64,000 nucleotides of DNA from Lysinibacillus sp. OF-1 (GCF_028356935.1 NZ_CP102798.1:2852001-2916000), one strand, 5' to 3'; positions 1 through 9,160 are shown, counted from the stretch's first letter. The notes: generated from the letters alone by a model not told the origin. Made by a program: numbers and translations.

Positions 1-43
1 TTTAACTTGTATTTCTTAGCATAGTAAGAAAGCCTCTTAGTAA

Positions 44-866
44 TTATTCAACATCTAGAGAATCACCAAACTTACTTAAAAACACAACTTCATTTCGTTT
101 CTTATAATGTTTACGAATAATATTATTTTGAGTTATCAAACGTTTCAAATACAGTGCTAATTCCTCATCGAAAGGCAATTTCAATACATCACATCCTGGT
201 TCTTCATAATGTCACCTGTCAGTAGCGATGAGTTAGTCTTAAAGTTAATATGTTTCTCTTCTAGCTGTATTAACGTATTCATTCGAATGCCCGTCTTGTA
301 TATAGTCAGTATAGCTACCGCATCACGAAACTGAATGAAATTCGTCATATCAAGTAATGACAATAAAATTGACAATTGCTTCTCGTCAGCAGGAAGTTTA
401 ATCTTGGTATCAACACGTATACGAACGTCTTTCCAAAAGTTTCTCTCTATACATCCGTTATCGTAAAGCCGATTTAAAACAGCTTTAATGACACGTAGAC
501 GGCTTTGTTTCGATACATCTGAAATATCCCTAAGCTCGCAAGCCAACCAAATATAGACTCCAATTTAATGTCATCTACATATTCAATTTTCATTGCATCT
601 ACTAAACGTTTAAAAGTATAAATATATTCACTGATCGTCGCTTTACGAACGCACAGACGCATCTGCTCTTTCACAATTAACAAAGCACTATTAATTTCCA
701 CACCTTTCTTACCCTCGTGTAATTCGGCTACATCAATCATTAGCTTTGGTGGAGTAATCAGTATCGTATCTTTCTCTTTAAACGTACCCTCAAAACTTGG
801 TAGCTGTATAGCTTCTGTTACATCTTCTAAATCAAAAATCCCTGTACGCTGACCTTTTTTAGCCAA
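44..866 (-). pseudogene. Decayed tyrosine recombinase (phage-type integrase)
   Basis: Remnant of a site-specific tyrosine recombinase in three frames. The first segment (866 to about 540) has a TTG start with AGGAGG seven bases upstream and the helical N-terminal DNA-binding region. The frame shifts near 540 into a second segment (to 181) with TGIRMNTLIQLEEKHINF, which looks like the region around the first catalytic Arg. A second shift near 185 opens a third segment (LPFDEELALYLKRL) that stops at 44-46. The later His-x-x-Arg and Tyr boxes are not seen in an open frame. The segments join sensibly when the frames are corrected, so this is a broken gene and not chance ORFs. It sits directly downstream of the accC terminator, whose hairpin contains its ribosome binding site. 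Confidence 0.75.
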
Positions 867-870
867 ATAA

Positions 871-904
871 AAAACCTCCTAACTAATAAAAGTTAGAAGG
901 TTTT
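871..904 (-). terminator. Terminator of the accB-accC operon
   Basis: Inverted repeat: 13-base arms (AAAACCTTCTAAC / GTTAGGAGGTTTT on the minus strand) around an 8-base loop, followed by more T. It lies just after the accC stop. The 3' arm contains AGGAGG, the apparent ribosome binding site of the integrase remnant, so read-through RNA would hide that site in the stem. Confidence 0.8.
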
Positions 905-918
905 AAAATTGCGAACGC

Positions 919-2286
919 TTACTTTGCTTTTTCTGCTACACCCAATACATCATTCTCTTCAAGGAACTTCGTATTGAATTGTGCTGATTTGAAAACGTCA
1001 TTGTTCATTAGTGCTTGGTGGAATGGGATGGTTGTATTGATCCCAGGACCAGATACTTCGAATTCACTTAGCGCGCGGTTCATTTTCGCAATCGCTTCTT
1101 CACGTGTATCCGCATGAACAATGAGTTTTGCTACCATTGAATCATAATATGGTGGGATTGTATAGCCTGCATAGACAGCAGAATCAATACGTACACCATA
1201 GCCGCCTGGCGTTACATACGTATCTACCGTTCCTGCTGATGGCATGAAGTTTTTATAGGCATTTTCTGCGTTAATACGGCATTCAATAGCCCAACCATTT
1301 AATTGAATATCATCTTGTGTGAATGGAAGCTTCTCACCAGATGCGATTTTTAATTGTTGTTGTACAAGATCTACACCAGAAATCATTTCTGTAACTGGGT
1401 GCTCCACTTGAATACGAGTATTCATTTCCATGAAGTAGAACTTGTCTTCTTGATAATCATAAATGAATTCGATTGTACCGGCACCTTCGTAGTTACATGC
1501 TTGTGCCGCTTTTACTGCCGCAGCACCCATTTCAGCACGACGCTCAGAAGATAGTGCTGGAGATGGAGCTTCCTCGACTAGTTTCTGCATACGACGTTGA
1601 ACGGTACAGTCACGTTCGCCTAAATGCACTACATTGCCATAGCCATCCGCTAAAACTTGGATTTCACAGTGACGGAAATACTCGATGAATTTCTCTAAAT
1701 ATACGCCAGGGTTGCCGAATGCAGCAGCTGCCTCTTTTTGCGTAATATCAATACCTTTCACAAGGTCTTCTTCTGTACGAGCTACACGGATTCCTTTACC
1801 ACCACCACCAGCAGTTGCTTTGATGATGACAGGATAACCAATTTGAGCAGCCCATTCTTTACCTGTTTCGATATCTGGCACAATACCAGTGCCAGGAACA
1901 AGTGGAACGCCTGCAGCTTCCATTGTTGTACGTGCAACGTCCTTGATACCCATAATTTTAATTGAATCAGAGGATGGACCGATAAATTTAATGCCAGCGT
2001 TTTCACAAGCTTCAGCAAAATCAGCGTTTTCCGATACGAAGCCATATCCTGGGTGGATACCGTCTGCACCTGTTTTTTCGGCAACACTAAGCAGCGCTGG
2101 GAAGCTAAGATAAGAATCTTTTGATAGCTTTGGTCCGATGCAATAAGCTTCATCTGCTAATTTCACATGTAATGCGTCCGCATCTGCTTCAGAGTAGACA
2201 GCAACTGATTGAATGCCTAACTCTTTACAAGCACGAATAATACGCACAGCGATTTCGCCGCGGTTTGCAATTAAAACTTTTTTCAT
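919..2286 (-). CDS. accC: Biotin carboxylase subunit of acetyl-CoA carboxylase
   Basis: Carboxylates the biotin of AccB with ATP and bicarbonate, the first half-reaction of malonyl-CoA synthesis for fatty acids; cytosolic. 455 residues, the usual length. The N-terminal biotin carboxylase fold starts [16 protein letters not shown]. The ATP-grasp Gly-rich loop GGGGKG is near residue 165, the [15 protein letters not shown] segment near 230, and the [14 protein letters not shown] active-site strand near 285, followed by the C-terminal biotin carboxylase domain. ATG start with AAGGAG upstream. It follows accB by 14 bp, so the two are co-transcribed, as in Bacillus subtilis, and end at the hairpin at 871-904. 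Confidence 0.98.
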   Translation of the reverse strand: MKKVLIANRGEIAVRIIRACKELGIQSVAVYSEADADALHVKLADEAYCIGPKLSKDSYLSFPALLSVAEKTGADGIHPGYGFVSENADFAEACENAGIKFIGPSSDSIKIMGIKDVARTTMEAAGVPLVPGTGIVPDIETGKEWAAQIGYPVIIKATAGGGGKGIRVARTEEDLVKGIDITQKEAAAAFGNPGVYLEKFIEYFRHCEIQVLADGYGNVVHLGERDCTVQRRMQKLVEEAPSPALSSERRAEMGAAAVKAAQACNYEGAGTIEFIYDYQEDKFYFMEMNTRIQVEHPVTEMISGVDLVQQQLKIASGEKLPFTQDDIQLNGWAIECRINAENAYKNFMPSAGTVDTYVTPGGYGVRIDSAVYAGYTIPPYYDSMVAKLIVHADTREEAIAKMNRALSEFEVSGPGINTTIPFHQALMNNDVFKSAQFNTKFLEENDVLGVAEKAK

Positions 2287-2300
2287 TTGTTTTGCACTCC

Positions 2301-2804
2301 TTACTCAGCTTTTACAAGGAATAGTGGTTGGCCATATTCTACTAAGTCGCCATCTTTCACAAGAACTTCAACGATTTCCCCTTGCACTTCTGCTTCGATT
2401 TCGTTGAATAATTTCATTGCTTCTACGATACATACGATTGTTTCATTTCCTACTTTATCACCTGGTTTTACGTAAACTGGTGAATCTGGGTTTGGTGCTT
2501 GATAGAAAGTACCGACCATCGGAGATACAATTTTATGTAACGAAGGGTCGTTAGTTGCTGATGTAGCTGCAGCTGGAGCTTCTTCCACTTTAGCTGGTGC
2601 AGGTGTTACTGCTGGAGCTTCTGCTGGTGCAGATTGTTGTACAACAGGGGCTACTACTTCTTTTTTAGGTGCTACAGTTTCTGTAACAATAACATTATTC
2701 TTTTTTAGTTTTACTTTTGCGCCATCTACTTCGTACACAAACTCGTCAATTGAAGAAGAATCTACTAATTTAATAATTTCACGAATTTCTTGAATTTTGA
2801 ACAT
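2301..2804 (-). CDS. accB: Biotin carboxyl carrier protein
   Basis: Carries the carboxybiotin of acetyl-CoA carboxylase between AccC and the carboxyltransferase AccA/AccD. 167 residues: a short N-terminal domain ([15 protein letters not shown]), a Pro/Ala-rich linker at about residues 48-80, and a C-terminal biotinyl domain. The biotinylation motif is [12 protein letters not shown], with Leu in place of the common Met after the modified Lys, a normal variant. ATG start with AAGGAG. First gene of the accB-accC operon and placed after spoIIIAH as in Bacillus; the hairpin at 2909-2941 separates the two transcripts. Confidence 0.97.
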   Translation of the reverse strand: MFKIQEIREIIKLVDSSSIDEFVYEVDGAKVKLKKNNVIVTETVAPKKEVVAPVVQQSAPAEAPAVTPAPAKVEEAPAAATSATNDPSLHKIVSPMVGTFYQAPNPDSPVYVKPGDKVGNETIVCIVEAMKLFNEIEAEVQGEIVEVLVKDGDLVEYGQPLFLVKAE

Positions 2805-2908
2805 TTCTAACTCTCCTTATGAAATAAAATCTACTACAATAACTATTCTATATTTTTTCGTATCAATTTGAAATAGTTAAATGAAAATTAAGTAAATATG
2901 AACAAAAT

Positions 2909-2941
2909 AAAAGGCTTTCCTTTACTAAACGAAAGCCTTTT
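2909..2941 (-). terminator. Terminator after spoIIIAH
   Basis: Perfect arms AAAAGGCTTTC / GAAAGCCTTTT around an 11-base loop, with T-rich flanks on the minus strand. It insulates the sporulation operon from accB. Confidence 0.8.
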
Positions 2942-3004
2942 CATAACGCTGATATATAACAACTATTTTCAAATTAACTAAATATTTATTTTTTTCTATA
3001 TTTT

Positions 3005-3559
3005 TTAATAATTATTTGCACTAAACTTTACTTGCACATCATTTGCGCCTTCCATCTCTGTTTTCACCAAGTAAATAATTTCGTTTGCTTGTGCTTTTGA
3101 CAATTCTTCAGCCATCACTGTAACAGAAACTTTTTCCCCTTCAGCGCGAACAAACGCATCTGAATAACCTAATGATTTAACAAGCATTTCAAGCATTGCT
3201 TCGGCTGATTCACGTTTAATCAGACCATCCATTTCATTAAATGCCTCATTTTTTTCTTCAGCAGAGGATTCCTCTGCAGCAATTTTTTGCGTTAACTGTT
3301 CACGTAGCTGACTTCTCTCATCACTTACCTGCATACGCATTTCTTCAAATAAGTGACTCGGTGAAGATACTTCTTGTGTGATATCATTTGTCGCTTCTTT
3401 ATCAGTAACGCCTGTGACAGCTGTCTGTTGTAGTGTATCATCTGTAAAAATAGTTAGACCATTGAACTGTTTTGCTGGATCAACCAAATAATACACTGAA
3501 ATGACTGCTACTAAACTTAATAATGTCATAAACCAAACTGTTCTTCTACGTACGCGCAT
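3005..3559 (-). CDS. spoIIIAH: Stage III sporulation protein AH
   Basis: Mother-cell channel protein; in B. subtilis its extracellular domain binds forespore SpoIIQ to form the channel ('feeding tube') joining the two cells. 184 residues, somewhat shorter than the roughly 218 of B. subtilis. Arg-rich N-terminus (MRVRRRTVW), one membrane segment at about 9-27, a charged linker with EESSAEEKNEA near 100, and a C-terminal ring-building (YscJ/FliF-like) domain ending VQVKFSANNY. It starts directly next to the spoIIIAG stop. Last gene of the operon; expected to be SigE controlled. Confidence 0.92.
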   Translation of the reverse strand: MRVRRRTVWFMTLLSLVAVISVYYLVDPAKQFNGLTIFTDDTLQQTAVTGVTDKEATNDITQEVSSPSHLFEEMRMQVSDERSQLREQLTQKIAAEESSAEEKNEAFNEMDGLIKRESAEAMLEMLVKSLGYSDAFVRAEGEKVSVTVMAEELSKAQANEIIYLVKTEMEGANDVQVKFSANNY

Positions 3560-3979
3560 TTACTTTTCCTCCTTATTTTCCATCGGAACGATTATGATTC
3601 GATGAATCGGTAACTGCATCACTTGACTGACGACTGCACGAATTTCATTTTTCACAAAGATATCGGATGCACCTTCTGAAACAACTAGCATTCCTGTTAC
3701 GTTTTTCGCGCTTTGCTCTGTCCCTCGAAAATATTGGCTGAATAGTTTATTGGCCTCTTGGTCATTTGTCATCTCTCCATAATAAAAATAGACTTTAACC
3801 TCCCCAACACCTTGCATTGACTTCAAAGTTTGTTCAAGTTTTTCTTCATTGGTGAGTGGTGAACCTTTGTCGCTTGTTGAATTCGTCTGATACATAGGTA
3901 AAATGATGAATATTCCCATGGAGGCAGCTATCAAAATTAAAACCATCAATGACGTTGTTTTTTTTCGTGTCTTTTCCAC
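3560..3979 (-). CDS. spoIIIAG: Stage III sporulation protein AG, short form
   Basis: Ring-forming component of the SpoIIIA-SpoIIQ channel. 139 residues against about 229 in B. subtilis. One membrane segment at about 9-30, then a compact ring-building motif: EKLEQTLKSMQGVGEVKVYF and, about 25 residues later, VTGMLVVSEGASD and the end IHRIIIVPMEN. In the B. subtilis protein a long insertion that builds the beta-triangle barrel lies between these strands; here nearly all of it is missing. GTG start. The nearest good Shine-Dalgarno (GGGAGG) is 15 bases upstream and also serves a 3-codon ORF (ATG TAC AAG TGA) that ends at this start, so coupling is possible. Confidence 0.88.
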   Translation of the reverse strand: MEKTRKKTTSLMVLILIAASMGIFIILPMYQTNSTSDKGSPLTNEEKLEQTLKSMQGVGEVKVYFYYGEMTNDQEANKLFSQYFRGTEQSAKNVTGMLVVSEGASDIFVKNEIRAVVSQVMQLPIHRIIIVPMENKEEK

Positions 3980-4041
3980 ATCACTTGTACATTGCCTCCC
4001 TTCATCTTCTCTTTTTCAAGTGTATGTACGCTTGTTTCTTC

Positions 4042-4185
4042 CTATGAATTGATAAATGGAATCTTTAATAGCAATTGCAAAAATACTAACGTGATGACCA
4101 ATTTTGTTAGTGAAATTATTTCCTTATCATCCGTTAGAAACACAAATATCTGACATACAAAGAGCAATGCCAATAAAAGAATCAA
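4042..4185 (-). CDS. 47-codon membrane peptide at the spoIIIAF position
   Basis: Small ORF between spoIIIAE and spoIIIAG. The TTG start lies one base after the spoIIIAE stop, with a strong AGGGGGGAG 5 bases upstream. Two hydrophobic stretches (MILLLALLFVCQIFVF and ITLVFLQLLLKIPF) surround a short charged loop TDDKE. Position and the K-V-x-x-L-hydrophobic pattern suggest a severely shortened SpoIIIAF (usually about 200 residues with two N-terminal membrane segments). The frame after the stop (TAG) continues with charged residues, so an older longer form is possible. Homology to SpoIIIAF is inference. Confidence 0.5.
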   Translation of the reverse strand: MILLLALLFVCQIFVFLTDDKEIISLTKLVITLVFLQLLLKIPFINS

Positions 4186-4186
4186 T

Positions 4187-5098
4187 CTATCTCCCCCCTG
4201 CCATCACTTGTACGAATACAATGAGGAAAAAACAAGAAAACATAAATGAAAAAGCAATGAGAAATGATACAGCACATAATGTAAATAGCGATTTACTAAT
4301 TTGTTCTAGTAGTCTACAAATATCATCAAAGGCGATTGGTTCTAAAATAGCCGCCAACAATTTTAATGAATAAGCACTGACAACGAGCTGTACAGTTGGG
4401 ATAAAGGACACTGTAATGACGGCGATAAAGGCACTAATACTAGTAAGTGAAGATGTAAATTGTGTCATATGCTGAAACATTGAAAAGCTGTCTACAATAA
4501 AAGACCCAACAACTGGAATATTTTCCTCAATTAATTTTTTGACGGGTTCCGCTACAGCAGCATTGACACTAAATGCTGCCACACCGCCTGCAGTCATCAA
4601 CAGAATATAGCAAATAACGGAGGCAGAAACGATACTCATAATCGTAAAACGAATCAACTCAGCGATTCGTGTAAAAGAAATTTCCTTGACTATGACACTG
4701 CACACATCAAAGACAATGGCTAAAAGCACACCTGGAATAAGCCACTTACTACTAATAATGGTCAGGACTTGTACAAAAAACAGTAAAAAAGGCTGCCAGG
4801 AAGCAATCGCTGTAATACTACTTGATAGAAGAAAGCTTGAAGTTAAAATGGGATAAAATGCTGTAAATAGATGGGCTAGTCCTTGTGCAATCTCATCAAT
4901 TAATGTAAAAGACTTAACTACAACTGGACCAATCGTTGCTAAAACAATCAGAAAAAAGAGTATCCTTGTCCCTTTTTCAAATTCTGGTAATACCATGTTC
5001 ACAATCAAAACAATGATGACGTAGCTGCAAAGCATGAGCGTCATCTTTAGCAAGAGAAAGAATGGGTCGATTAAAAACGATAGTATTTGCTCCTGCAA
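4187..5098 (-). CDS. spoIIIAE: Stage III sporulation protein AE, N-terminally short
   Basis: Polytopic membrane protein of the mother-cell SpoIIIA complex, with transporter-like topology. 303 residues, about 95 fewer than B. subtilis SpoIIIAE, the deficit being at the N-terminus (signal region). At least seven hydrophobic segments; conserved central part SVNAAVAEPVKKLIEENIPVVG. TTG start with AAGGAG 8 bases upstream. The start is only 12 bp after the spoIIIAD stop, so there is no room for a longer N-terminus in this frame. The stop is followed one base later by the small membrane ORF. Confidence 0.9.
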   Translation of the reverse strand: MQEQILSFLIDPFFLLLKMTLMLCSYVIIVLIVNMVLPEFEKGTRILFFLIVLATIGPVVVKSFTLIDEIAQGLAHLFTAFYPILTSSFLLSSSITAIASWQPFLLFFVQVLTIISSKWLIPGVLLAIVFDVCSVIVKEISFTRIAELIRFTIMSIVSASVICYILLMTAGGVAAFSVNAAVAEPVKKLIEENIPVVGSFIVDSFSMFQHMTQFTSSLTSISAFIAVITVSFIPTVQLVVSAYSLKLLAAILEPIAFDDICRLLEQISKSLFTLCAVSFLIAFSFMFSCFFLIVFVQVMAGGR

Positions 5099-5110
5099 TG
5101 GCTTCGCTCC

Positions 5111-5488
5111 TTAGTTTAGCCTTTTTAAAATGGCCGACACCTCCTGTAAAACAGCCAAAAATTCTTTGAACCAATACAACAAAATCACGATTTTTACTGC
5201 AGCAAAAACGATGTTCCCGAGCACCTTATAATTATGTTCTGCCAGCAGTAAAGACATCCACTGCCCGACATAGAACATACTTGCACTGATTAAAATAGCT
5301 TTCGCATAAGGTAAAAAGGCAAGTGTTTCTAACAGCTGTTTGACGAAAGGCATTAAAAGTGTCGAGAACAACATGCCAAAAAGCAAGAACGAAAACATCA
5401 CACTTATTAGCGCATGGAGTGGCTGTATAACTTCTTTTATCAGCAATAATAAAAGCAGCATGACAACAGCAACAATCACAATTTCCAT
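5111..5488 (-). CDS. spoIIIAD: Stage III sporulation protein AD
   Basis: Small mother-cell membrane protein needed for SigG activity after engulfment. 125 residues, close to the family length of about 130, with four hydrophobic segments (MLLLLLLIKEV, FSFLLFGMLFSTLL, AKAILISASMFYVG, VKIVILLYWFKEF). It begins 5 bp after spoIIIAC and runs to within 12 bp of spoIIIAE. Assignment rests on length, topology and place in the operon. Confidence 0.85.
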   Translation of the reverse strand: MEIVIVAVVMLLLLLLIKEVIQPLHALISVMFSFLLFGMLFSTLLMPFVKQLLETLAFLPYAKAILISASMFYVGQWMSLLLAEHNYKVLGNIVFAAVKIVILLYWFKEFLAVLQEVSAILKRLN

Positions 5489-5493
5489 TTACA

Positions 5494-5703
5494 TTACCCG
5501 GAAGATGTAAGCCATTGGAAGAATGTTAAAATCTCATTAAAAAATAGACGTAAAAATCGAAGTAATTCTGCTGTCATATATAAGTAGGCAATGAAAAAGA
5601 GGAAAAATGAAAACTCCTTCTTCCCTGTTTGATCAAAGAAAACATGAAGAAGCGCAACGACTAGTCCCACTCCAGCAACTCTTAATACGTCTTGTAATTC
5701 CAT
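5494..5703 (-). CDS. spoIIIAC: Stage III sporulation protein AC, first gene of the operon
   Basis: 69 residues, the family length, with AGVGLVVALLHVFFDQTGKKE matching the typical SpoIIIAC core (GVG-VVA-LH-DQ-GKKE). Two membrane segments. GAGGGGG ribosome binding site ahead of ATG. In B. subtilis this gene is third, behind spoIIIAA (ATPase) and spoIIIAB; here the upstream neighbour is an unrelated oxidoreductase with its own terminator, so the operon begins with AC. Confidence 0.9.
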   Translation of the reverse strand: MELQDVLRVAGVGLVVALLHVFFDQTGKKEFSFFLFFIAYLYMTAELLRFLRLFFNEILTFFQWLTSSG

Positions 5704-5726
5704 TCCTACGCCCCCTCGTGTACAGC

Positions 5727-5754
5727 AATATATGTCGCTCTACCAAAAAAAAGA
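5727..5754 (-). promoter_or_regulatory. Possible SigE-type promoter of the spoIIIA operon
   Basis: On the minus strand, TCTTTTT (5748-5754), a 13-base spacer and CATATATT (5727-5734) resemble the SigE -35/-10 pattern (TCATATT ... CATACAAT). The -35 overlaps the T tract of the upstream terminator. The -10 is convincing and the -35 weak. Confidence 0.35.
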
Positions 5755-5780
5755 CCTCTATACATATGTATAGAGATCTT
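5751..5780 (-). terminator. Terminator of the flavin oxidoreductase gene
   Basis: 30-base near-perfect palindrome (arms AAGATCTCTATACAT / ATGTATAGAGGTCTT) followed by eight T on the minus strand. It separates the oxidoreductase from the spoIIIA operon. Confidence 0.85.
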
Positions 5781-5792
5781 TATTGATAAAAT

Positions 5793-6797
5793 TTATAGAA
5801 GCTTTTCTACAATGCTTCTGACAGTGCCAGTTTGCTGTACGAGATAACTCTTTTCGCCCATCCACATCGATAAATATTCCGCATTACCTTGCTCGGCACT
5901 TTCTTTACGAATGGTAGTCGTTAAATAGTTTTGTAATGGATAAGGAGCTACTATCGCATCTTTCATACGTTTTGTAAAATCATTCATTAAGCCTCTTGCT
6001 GGTTTACCCGTAAAGGCGAGCGTAATCGTTGTTTGCTGTTCTTTCGAAGCTAACACAGCATTTTTATAAAGTGGCGAAATTTCGCATTCATCTGCCACTA
6101 GTAACGCTGTACCAATTTGAACAGCCTGTGCCCCGCCCTTTAACGCCCTTTGAATATCCTCTTTCGTCACAAGTCCACCTGCTGCGATAATAGGAATCGC
6201 AATTTGTCCAGCTACTTGTTGTAGTAAATCATATAACGGTATTAATTGCAGTGGGGCCGAAAAGGAGCCTCGATGACCGCCAGCCTCTCCTCCTTGTAGT
6301 ACAACTGCATCCATTCCTGCTTGTTCTACTAGTATAGCTTCCTCTACTGTCGTAGCGGTACCAACCGTATAAATACCATTGTCTTTTAATTGCTGCAGAA
6401 CCTCTGGAGAGGGCAACCCAAATGTAAATGAACAAATTGCTACCTGTTCCTCGATCACCGCCTGAATTTGACCTGCAAACACTTCCTTCGAAACAACACT
6501 TTGTACAGGTGATAATCCTAGTTCATCGTAAAAAGGTTGTAGTGCCATACGGGCTTGTTGTAAAACCTCGATATCAATTTTTGGTTCTTCTTGAACAAAC
6601 AGATTGACCGCAAAGGGCTTTGCTGTTAACTTCTTTACTTCCTGAATAAATTGCTTTGTTTGTGCACCATCTAAGTAGCCCGCTCCTATTGAGCCTAATA
6701 GCCCAGCCTCAGCGCAAGCCGCCACAAATTTTGGGGATGTCACGCCTGCCATTGGTGCTTGAATAATGGGATATGTCATATCAAATGTTTGTAGCAT
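5793..6797 (-). CDS. Nitronate monooxygenase / FabK-like flavin oxidoreductase
   Basis: FMN-dependent TIM-barrel enzyme of the nitronate monooxygenase (2-nitropropane dioxygenase) and FabK family. About 334 residues. Features: PIIQAPMAGVTSPKFVAA at the N-terminus, VVLQGGEAGGHRG near 175 (phosphate and catalytic His region), PIIAAGGLVTKEDIQRAL and GAQAVQIGTALL near 210-235. The frame opens at a GTG at 6806, but this overlaps the AAGGAG; the ATG at 6797 with 8-base spacing is the better start. It lies between efp and spoIIIA where B. subtilis has yqhV. The substrate cannot be told: nitronate detoxification or enoyl-ACP reduction are both possible. Confidence 0.88.
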   Translation of the reverse strand: MLQTFDMTYPIIQAPMAGVTSPKFVAACAEAGLLGSIGAGYLDGAQTKQFIQEVKKLTAKPFAVNLFVQEEPKIDIEVLQQARMALQPFYDELGLSPVQSVVSKEVFAGQIQAVIEEQVAICSFTFGLPSPEVLQQLKDNGIYTVGTATTVEEAILVEQAGMDAVVLQGGEAGGHRGSFSAPLQLIPLYDLLQQVAGQIAIPIIAAGGLVTKEDIQRALKGGAQAVQIGTALLVADECEISPLYKNAVLASKEQQTTITLAFTGKPARGLMNDFTKRMKDAIVAPYPLQNYLTTTIRKESAEQGNAEYLSMWMGEKSYLVQQTGTVRSIVEKLL

Positions 6798-6957
6798 ACC
6801 TTTCACTCCTTACGATTATTGTAAACAATTCTCCCAGCAATGACCATCTATCTGATGATAGAATCTTGATGGACTCTTAGTAAAAAAGAGTACGTGCTTC
6901 TATCTATTATCACATTAAATGAAATGTTTGGTAGGATATGTATAAGAAAAAAATAAA

Positions 6958-6985
6958 AACCTACCCTTTTTTTAAAGAGTAGGTT
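6958..6985 (-). terminator. Terminator of the yqhT-efp transcript
   Basis: Arms AACCTACTCTT / AAGGGTAGGTT followed by a T-rich tract on the minus strand, 16 bp after the efp stop. Confidence 0.8.
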
Positions 6986-7000
6986 GGCTATTATTAATTA

Positions 7001-7558
7001 TTAAGCACGAGAAACGTAAGAGCCTTCTTCTGTGTTAACGATTAAAACATCACCTTGGTTAACGAAGAAAGGTACTTGTACGATTAGACCTGTTTCAAGT
7101 GTAGCAGGTTTTGTACCGCCTGAAGCTGTATCTCCTTTGATCCCTGGTTCTGTTTCTGTAACTTCTAATTGAACAGTATTTGGTAATTCAATACCTAACA
7201 TTTCACCTTGGTAAGATTGAATATGCACTTCCATATTTTCTTTTAGGAATTTTAATTCATATTCAATAGCAGCTGAAGCAAGTTCAGTTTGCTCGTAAGA
7301 TTCTAAGTCCATGAATACATGCTCGTCGCCTTGTGCATATAGGTATTGCATTTTACGGTTATCAATTTGTGCTTTCTCTACTTTTTCACCAGCACGGAAT
7401 GTTTTTTCATTCACTGAGCCGTTACGTAGGTTACGTAATTTAGAACGCACGAACGCAGCACCTTTACCTGGTTTAACGTGTTGGAAATCTAACACGCGGT
7501 ATAATTGGCCATCAACAATAATTGTTAGACCTGTACGGAAATCGTTTACTGAAATCAT
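7001..7558 (-). CDS. efp: Elongation factor P
   Basis: Relieves ribosome stalling at polyproline stretches. 185 residues, the standard length, with an N-terminal KOW-like domain ([13 protein letters not shown]) and two OB domains. The tip loop is [13 protein letters not shown] with the modifiable Lys at about position 32. ATG start with GGAGGA. It lies 17 bp after the Xaa-Pro peptidase gene, the same order as in B. subtilis (yqhS-yqhT-efp), and is followed by a terminator. Confidence 0.98.
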   Translation of the reverse strand: MISVNDFRTGLTIIVDGQLYRVLDFQHVKPGKGAAFVRSKLRNLRNGSVNEKTFRAGEKVEKAQIDNRKMQYLYAQGDEHVFMDLESYEQTELASAAIEYELKFLKENMEVHIQSYQGEMLGIELPNTVQLEVTETEPGIKGDTASGGTKPATLETGLIVQVPFFVNQGDVLIVNTEEGSYVSRA

Positions 7559-7575
7559 TTGTGTTCCTCCAAAGT

Positions 7576-8637
7576 TTATAAAATAATGAGTTCTTTTGAC
7601 GAATGTGTTAGTAGTTCATTACCCGTTTCAGTGATTAAAATATCATCCTCGATACGGACACCACCGATTCCTGGTAAGTAAACACCAGGTTCAATCGTCA
7701 CGGCCATACCTGGCTCTAGCACTGTCTCTGAACGCATCGATAAGCCAGGGCCTTCATGTACTTCAAGACCAATACCATGTCCTAAAGAATGACCAAATGC
7801 GTCGCCATATCCTTTTTCTTTTAAGTAGTCACGTGCAATCGCATCCGCTTGAATACCTGTTAATCCAGGACCCACTTTTTCAAGTGCTAACAGTTGAGAA
7901 GCAAGGACTGCATTGTACATATCTACTAATTTTTCAGATGGTTCTCCAACAGCCACAGTACGTGTGATATCCGAAATATAGCCATTATATAGCGCACCAA
8001 AGTCTAAAGTAACAAAGTCGCCTTTTTCAATCACTTTATTCGTTGCAACGCCATGTGGTAATGCTGAACGAAGACCAGACGCAACAATTATGTCAAATGA
8101 AGACTGAGTTGCTCCTTGTTTACGCATGAAAAATTCTAATTCATTCGAAACCTCAAGCTCTGTTTTACCAGGCTTGATGAAGCCTAAAATATGTGTAAAT
8201 GCGTGATCTGCAATTTCACACGCAGCCTTAATAATATTAATCTCTTGTTCCGTCTTAATCAAGCGAATTTTTTCAATTAGCCCAGAAATCGGCACTAAAT
8301 CTGCTTGAATGTTTGATTTATACAGTTCATATGTGCCATAACTTACAGTATCTCTCTCAAAGCCCAATAATTTGATGCCCATATTGCTTACTTGTGTAGC
8401 AATTTCTTCAATGATTGTTGCTTCATGTTTGACAATGCGGAAGTCCTGAATTTGTGCAGCAGCCTGCTCTGTATAACGGAAATCTGTAATAAACACAGCA
8501 TCATTTTGAGACACAATTGCTACGCCTGCTGTCCCTGTAAAACCAGTCATATAACGTCGGTTATACCCATTTGTGATTAAAATGCCATCGATGCTTTGTT
8601 CTTGAAGTGCTTTACGTAGCTTTTGTAATTTCAACAT
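7576..8637 (-). CDS. yqhT: Xaa-Pro peptidase, M24B family
   Basis: Proline-specific metallopeptidase. About 353 residues: an N-terminal creatinase-like domain and a C-terminal 'pita-bread' domain with the metal ligands in the usual places ([51 protein letters not shown]). The frame opens at TTG 8643, overlapping the aroQ stop, but the ATG at 8637 has GAGGGAGA at good spacing and gives MLKLQKLRK. It lies between aroQ and efp, the conserved Bacillus order. Confidence 0.95.
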   Translation of the reverse strand: MLKLQKLRKALQEQSIDGILITNGYNRRYMTGFTGTAGVAIVSQNDAVFITDFRYTEQAAAQIQDFRIVKHEATIIEEIATQVSNMGIKLLGFERDTVSYGTYELYKSNIQADLVPISGLIEKIRLIKTEQEINIIKAACEIADHAFTHILGFIKPGKTELEVSNELEFFMRKQGATQSSFDIIVASGLRSALPHGVATNKVIEKGDFVTLDFGALYNGYISDITRTVAVGEPSEKLVDMYNAVLASQLLALEKVGPGLTGIQADAIARDYLKEKGYGDAFGHSLGHGIGLEVHEGPGLSMRSETVLEPGMAVTIEPGVYLPGIGGVRIEDDILITETGNELLTHSSKELIIL

Positions 8638-8639
8638 AA

Positions 8640-9074
8640 TCAATTCTCCCTCTCGATAAATGTACGTAGTGCCAGTTCATAGCCTTTCGTACCTAGTCCA
8701 CAAATTTGACCAAGGCAGGCCGGAGCAAGATAAGAATGATGACGGAAAGCCTCACGTTTGTGGATATTGGAAATATGTACTTCGATAACCGGCACAGAAA
8801 TTCCTGCAATCGCATCATGTAACGCGATGCTCGTATGGGTATACGCACCGGGATTAAAGATAATACCATCATATTTTTCGTCCTCTGCTTCATGCACCCA
8901 ATCTACTAGTACCCCTTCGTGATTGGATTGACGAAATTCAACCGTAGCACCTAAAGAAGCCGCAAGATTTCGAACATTTTCTCTAACATCATCCAATGTT
9001 TCATATCCATAAATATGTGGCTCTCGTTTGCCAAGTCGATTTAAGTTCGGTCCATTCAAACATAATAACTTCAC
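8640..9074 (-). CDS. aroQ: 3-dehydroquinate dehydratase, type II
   Basis: Third step of the shikimate pathway. 144 residues, typical of the dodecameric type II enzyme. Motifs: LNGPNLNRLGKREPHIYG (catalytic Tyr region; the flexible-loop Arg follows), QSNHEGVLVDWVHEA, FNPGAYTHTSIALHDAI and PVIEVHISNIHKREAFRHHS. GTG start. It overlaps the opening of the peptidase gene and heads the aroQ-yqhT-efp operon. Confidence 0.97.
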   Translation of the reverse strand: MKLLCLNGPNLNRLGKREPHIYGYETLDDVRENVRNLAASLGATVEFRQSNHEGVLVDWVHEAEDEKYDGIIFNPGAYTHTSIALHDAIAGISVPVIEVHISNIHKREAFRHHSYLAPACLGQICGLGTKGYELALRTFIEREN

Positions 9075-9160
9075 GCTTCTATTCGCCTCTTTCTATGTAC
9101 TTGCCATTTATTTTATCATACACCGTGCATTCAGCAACTAATTTCAATTGATGGTTTCAT

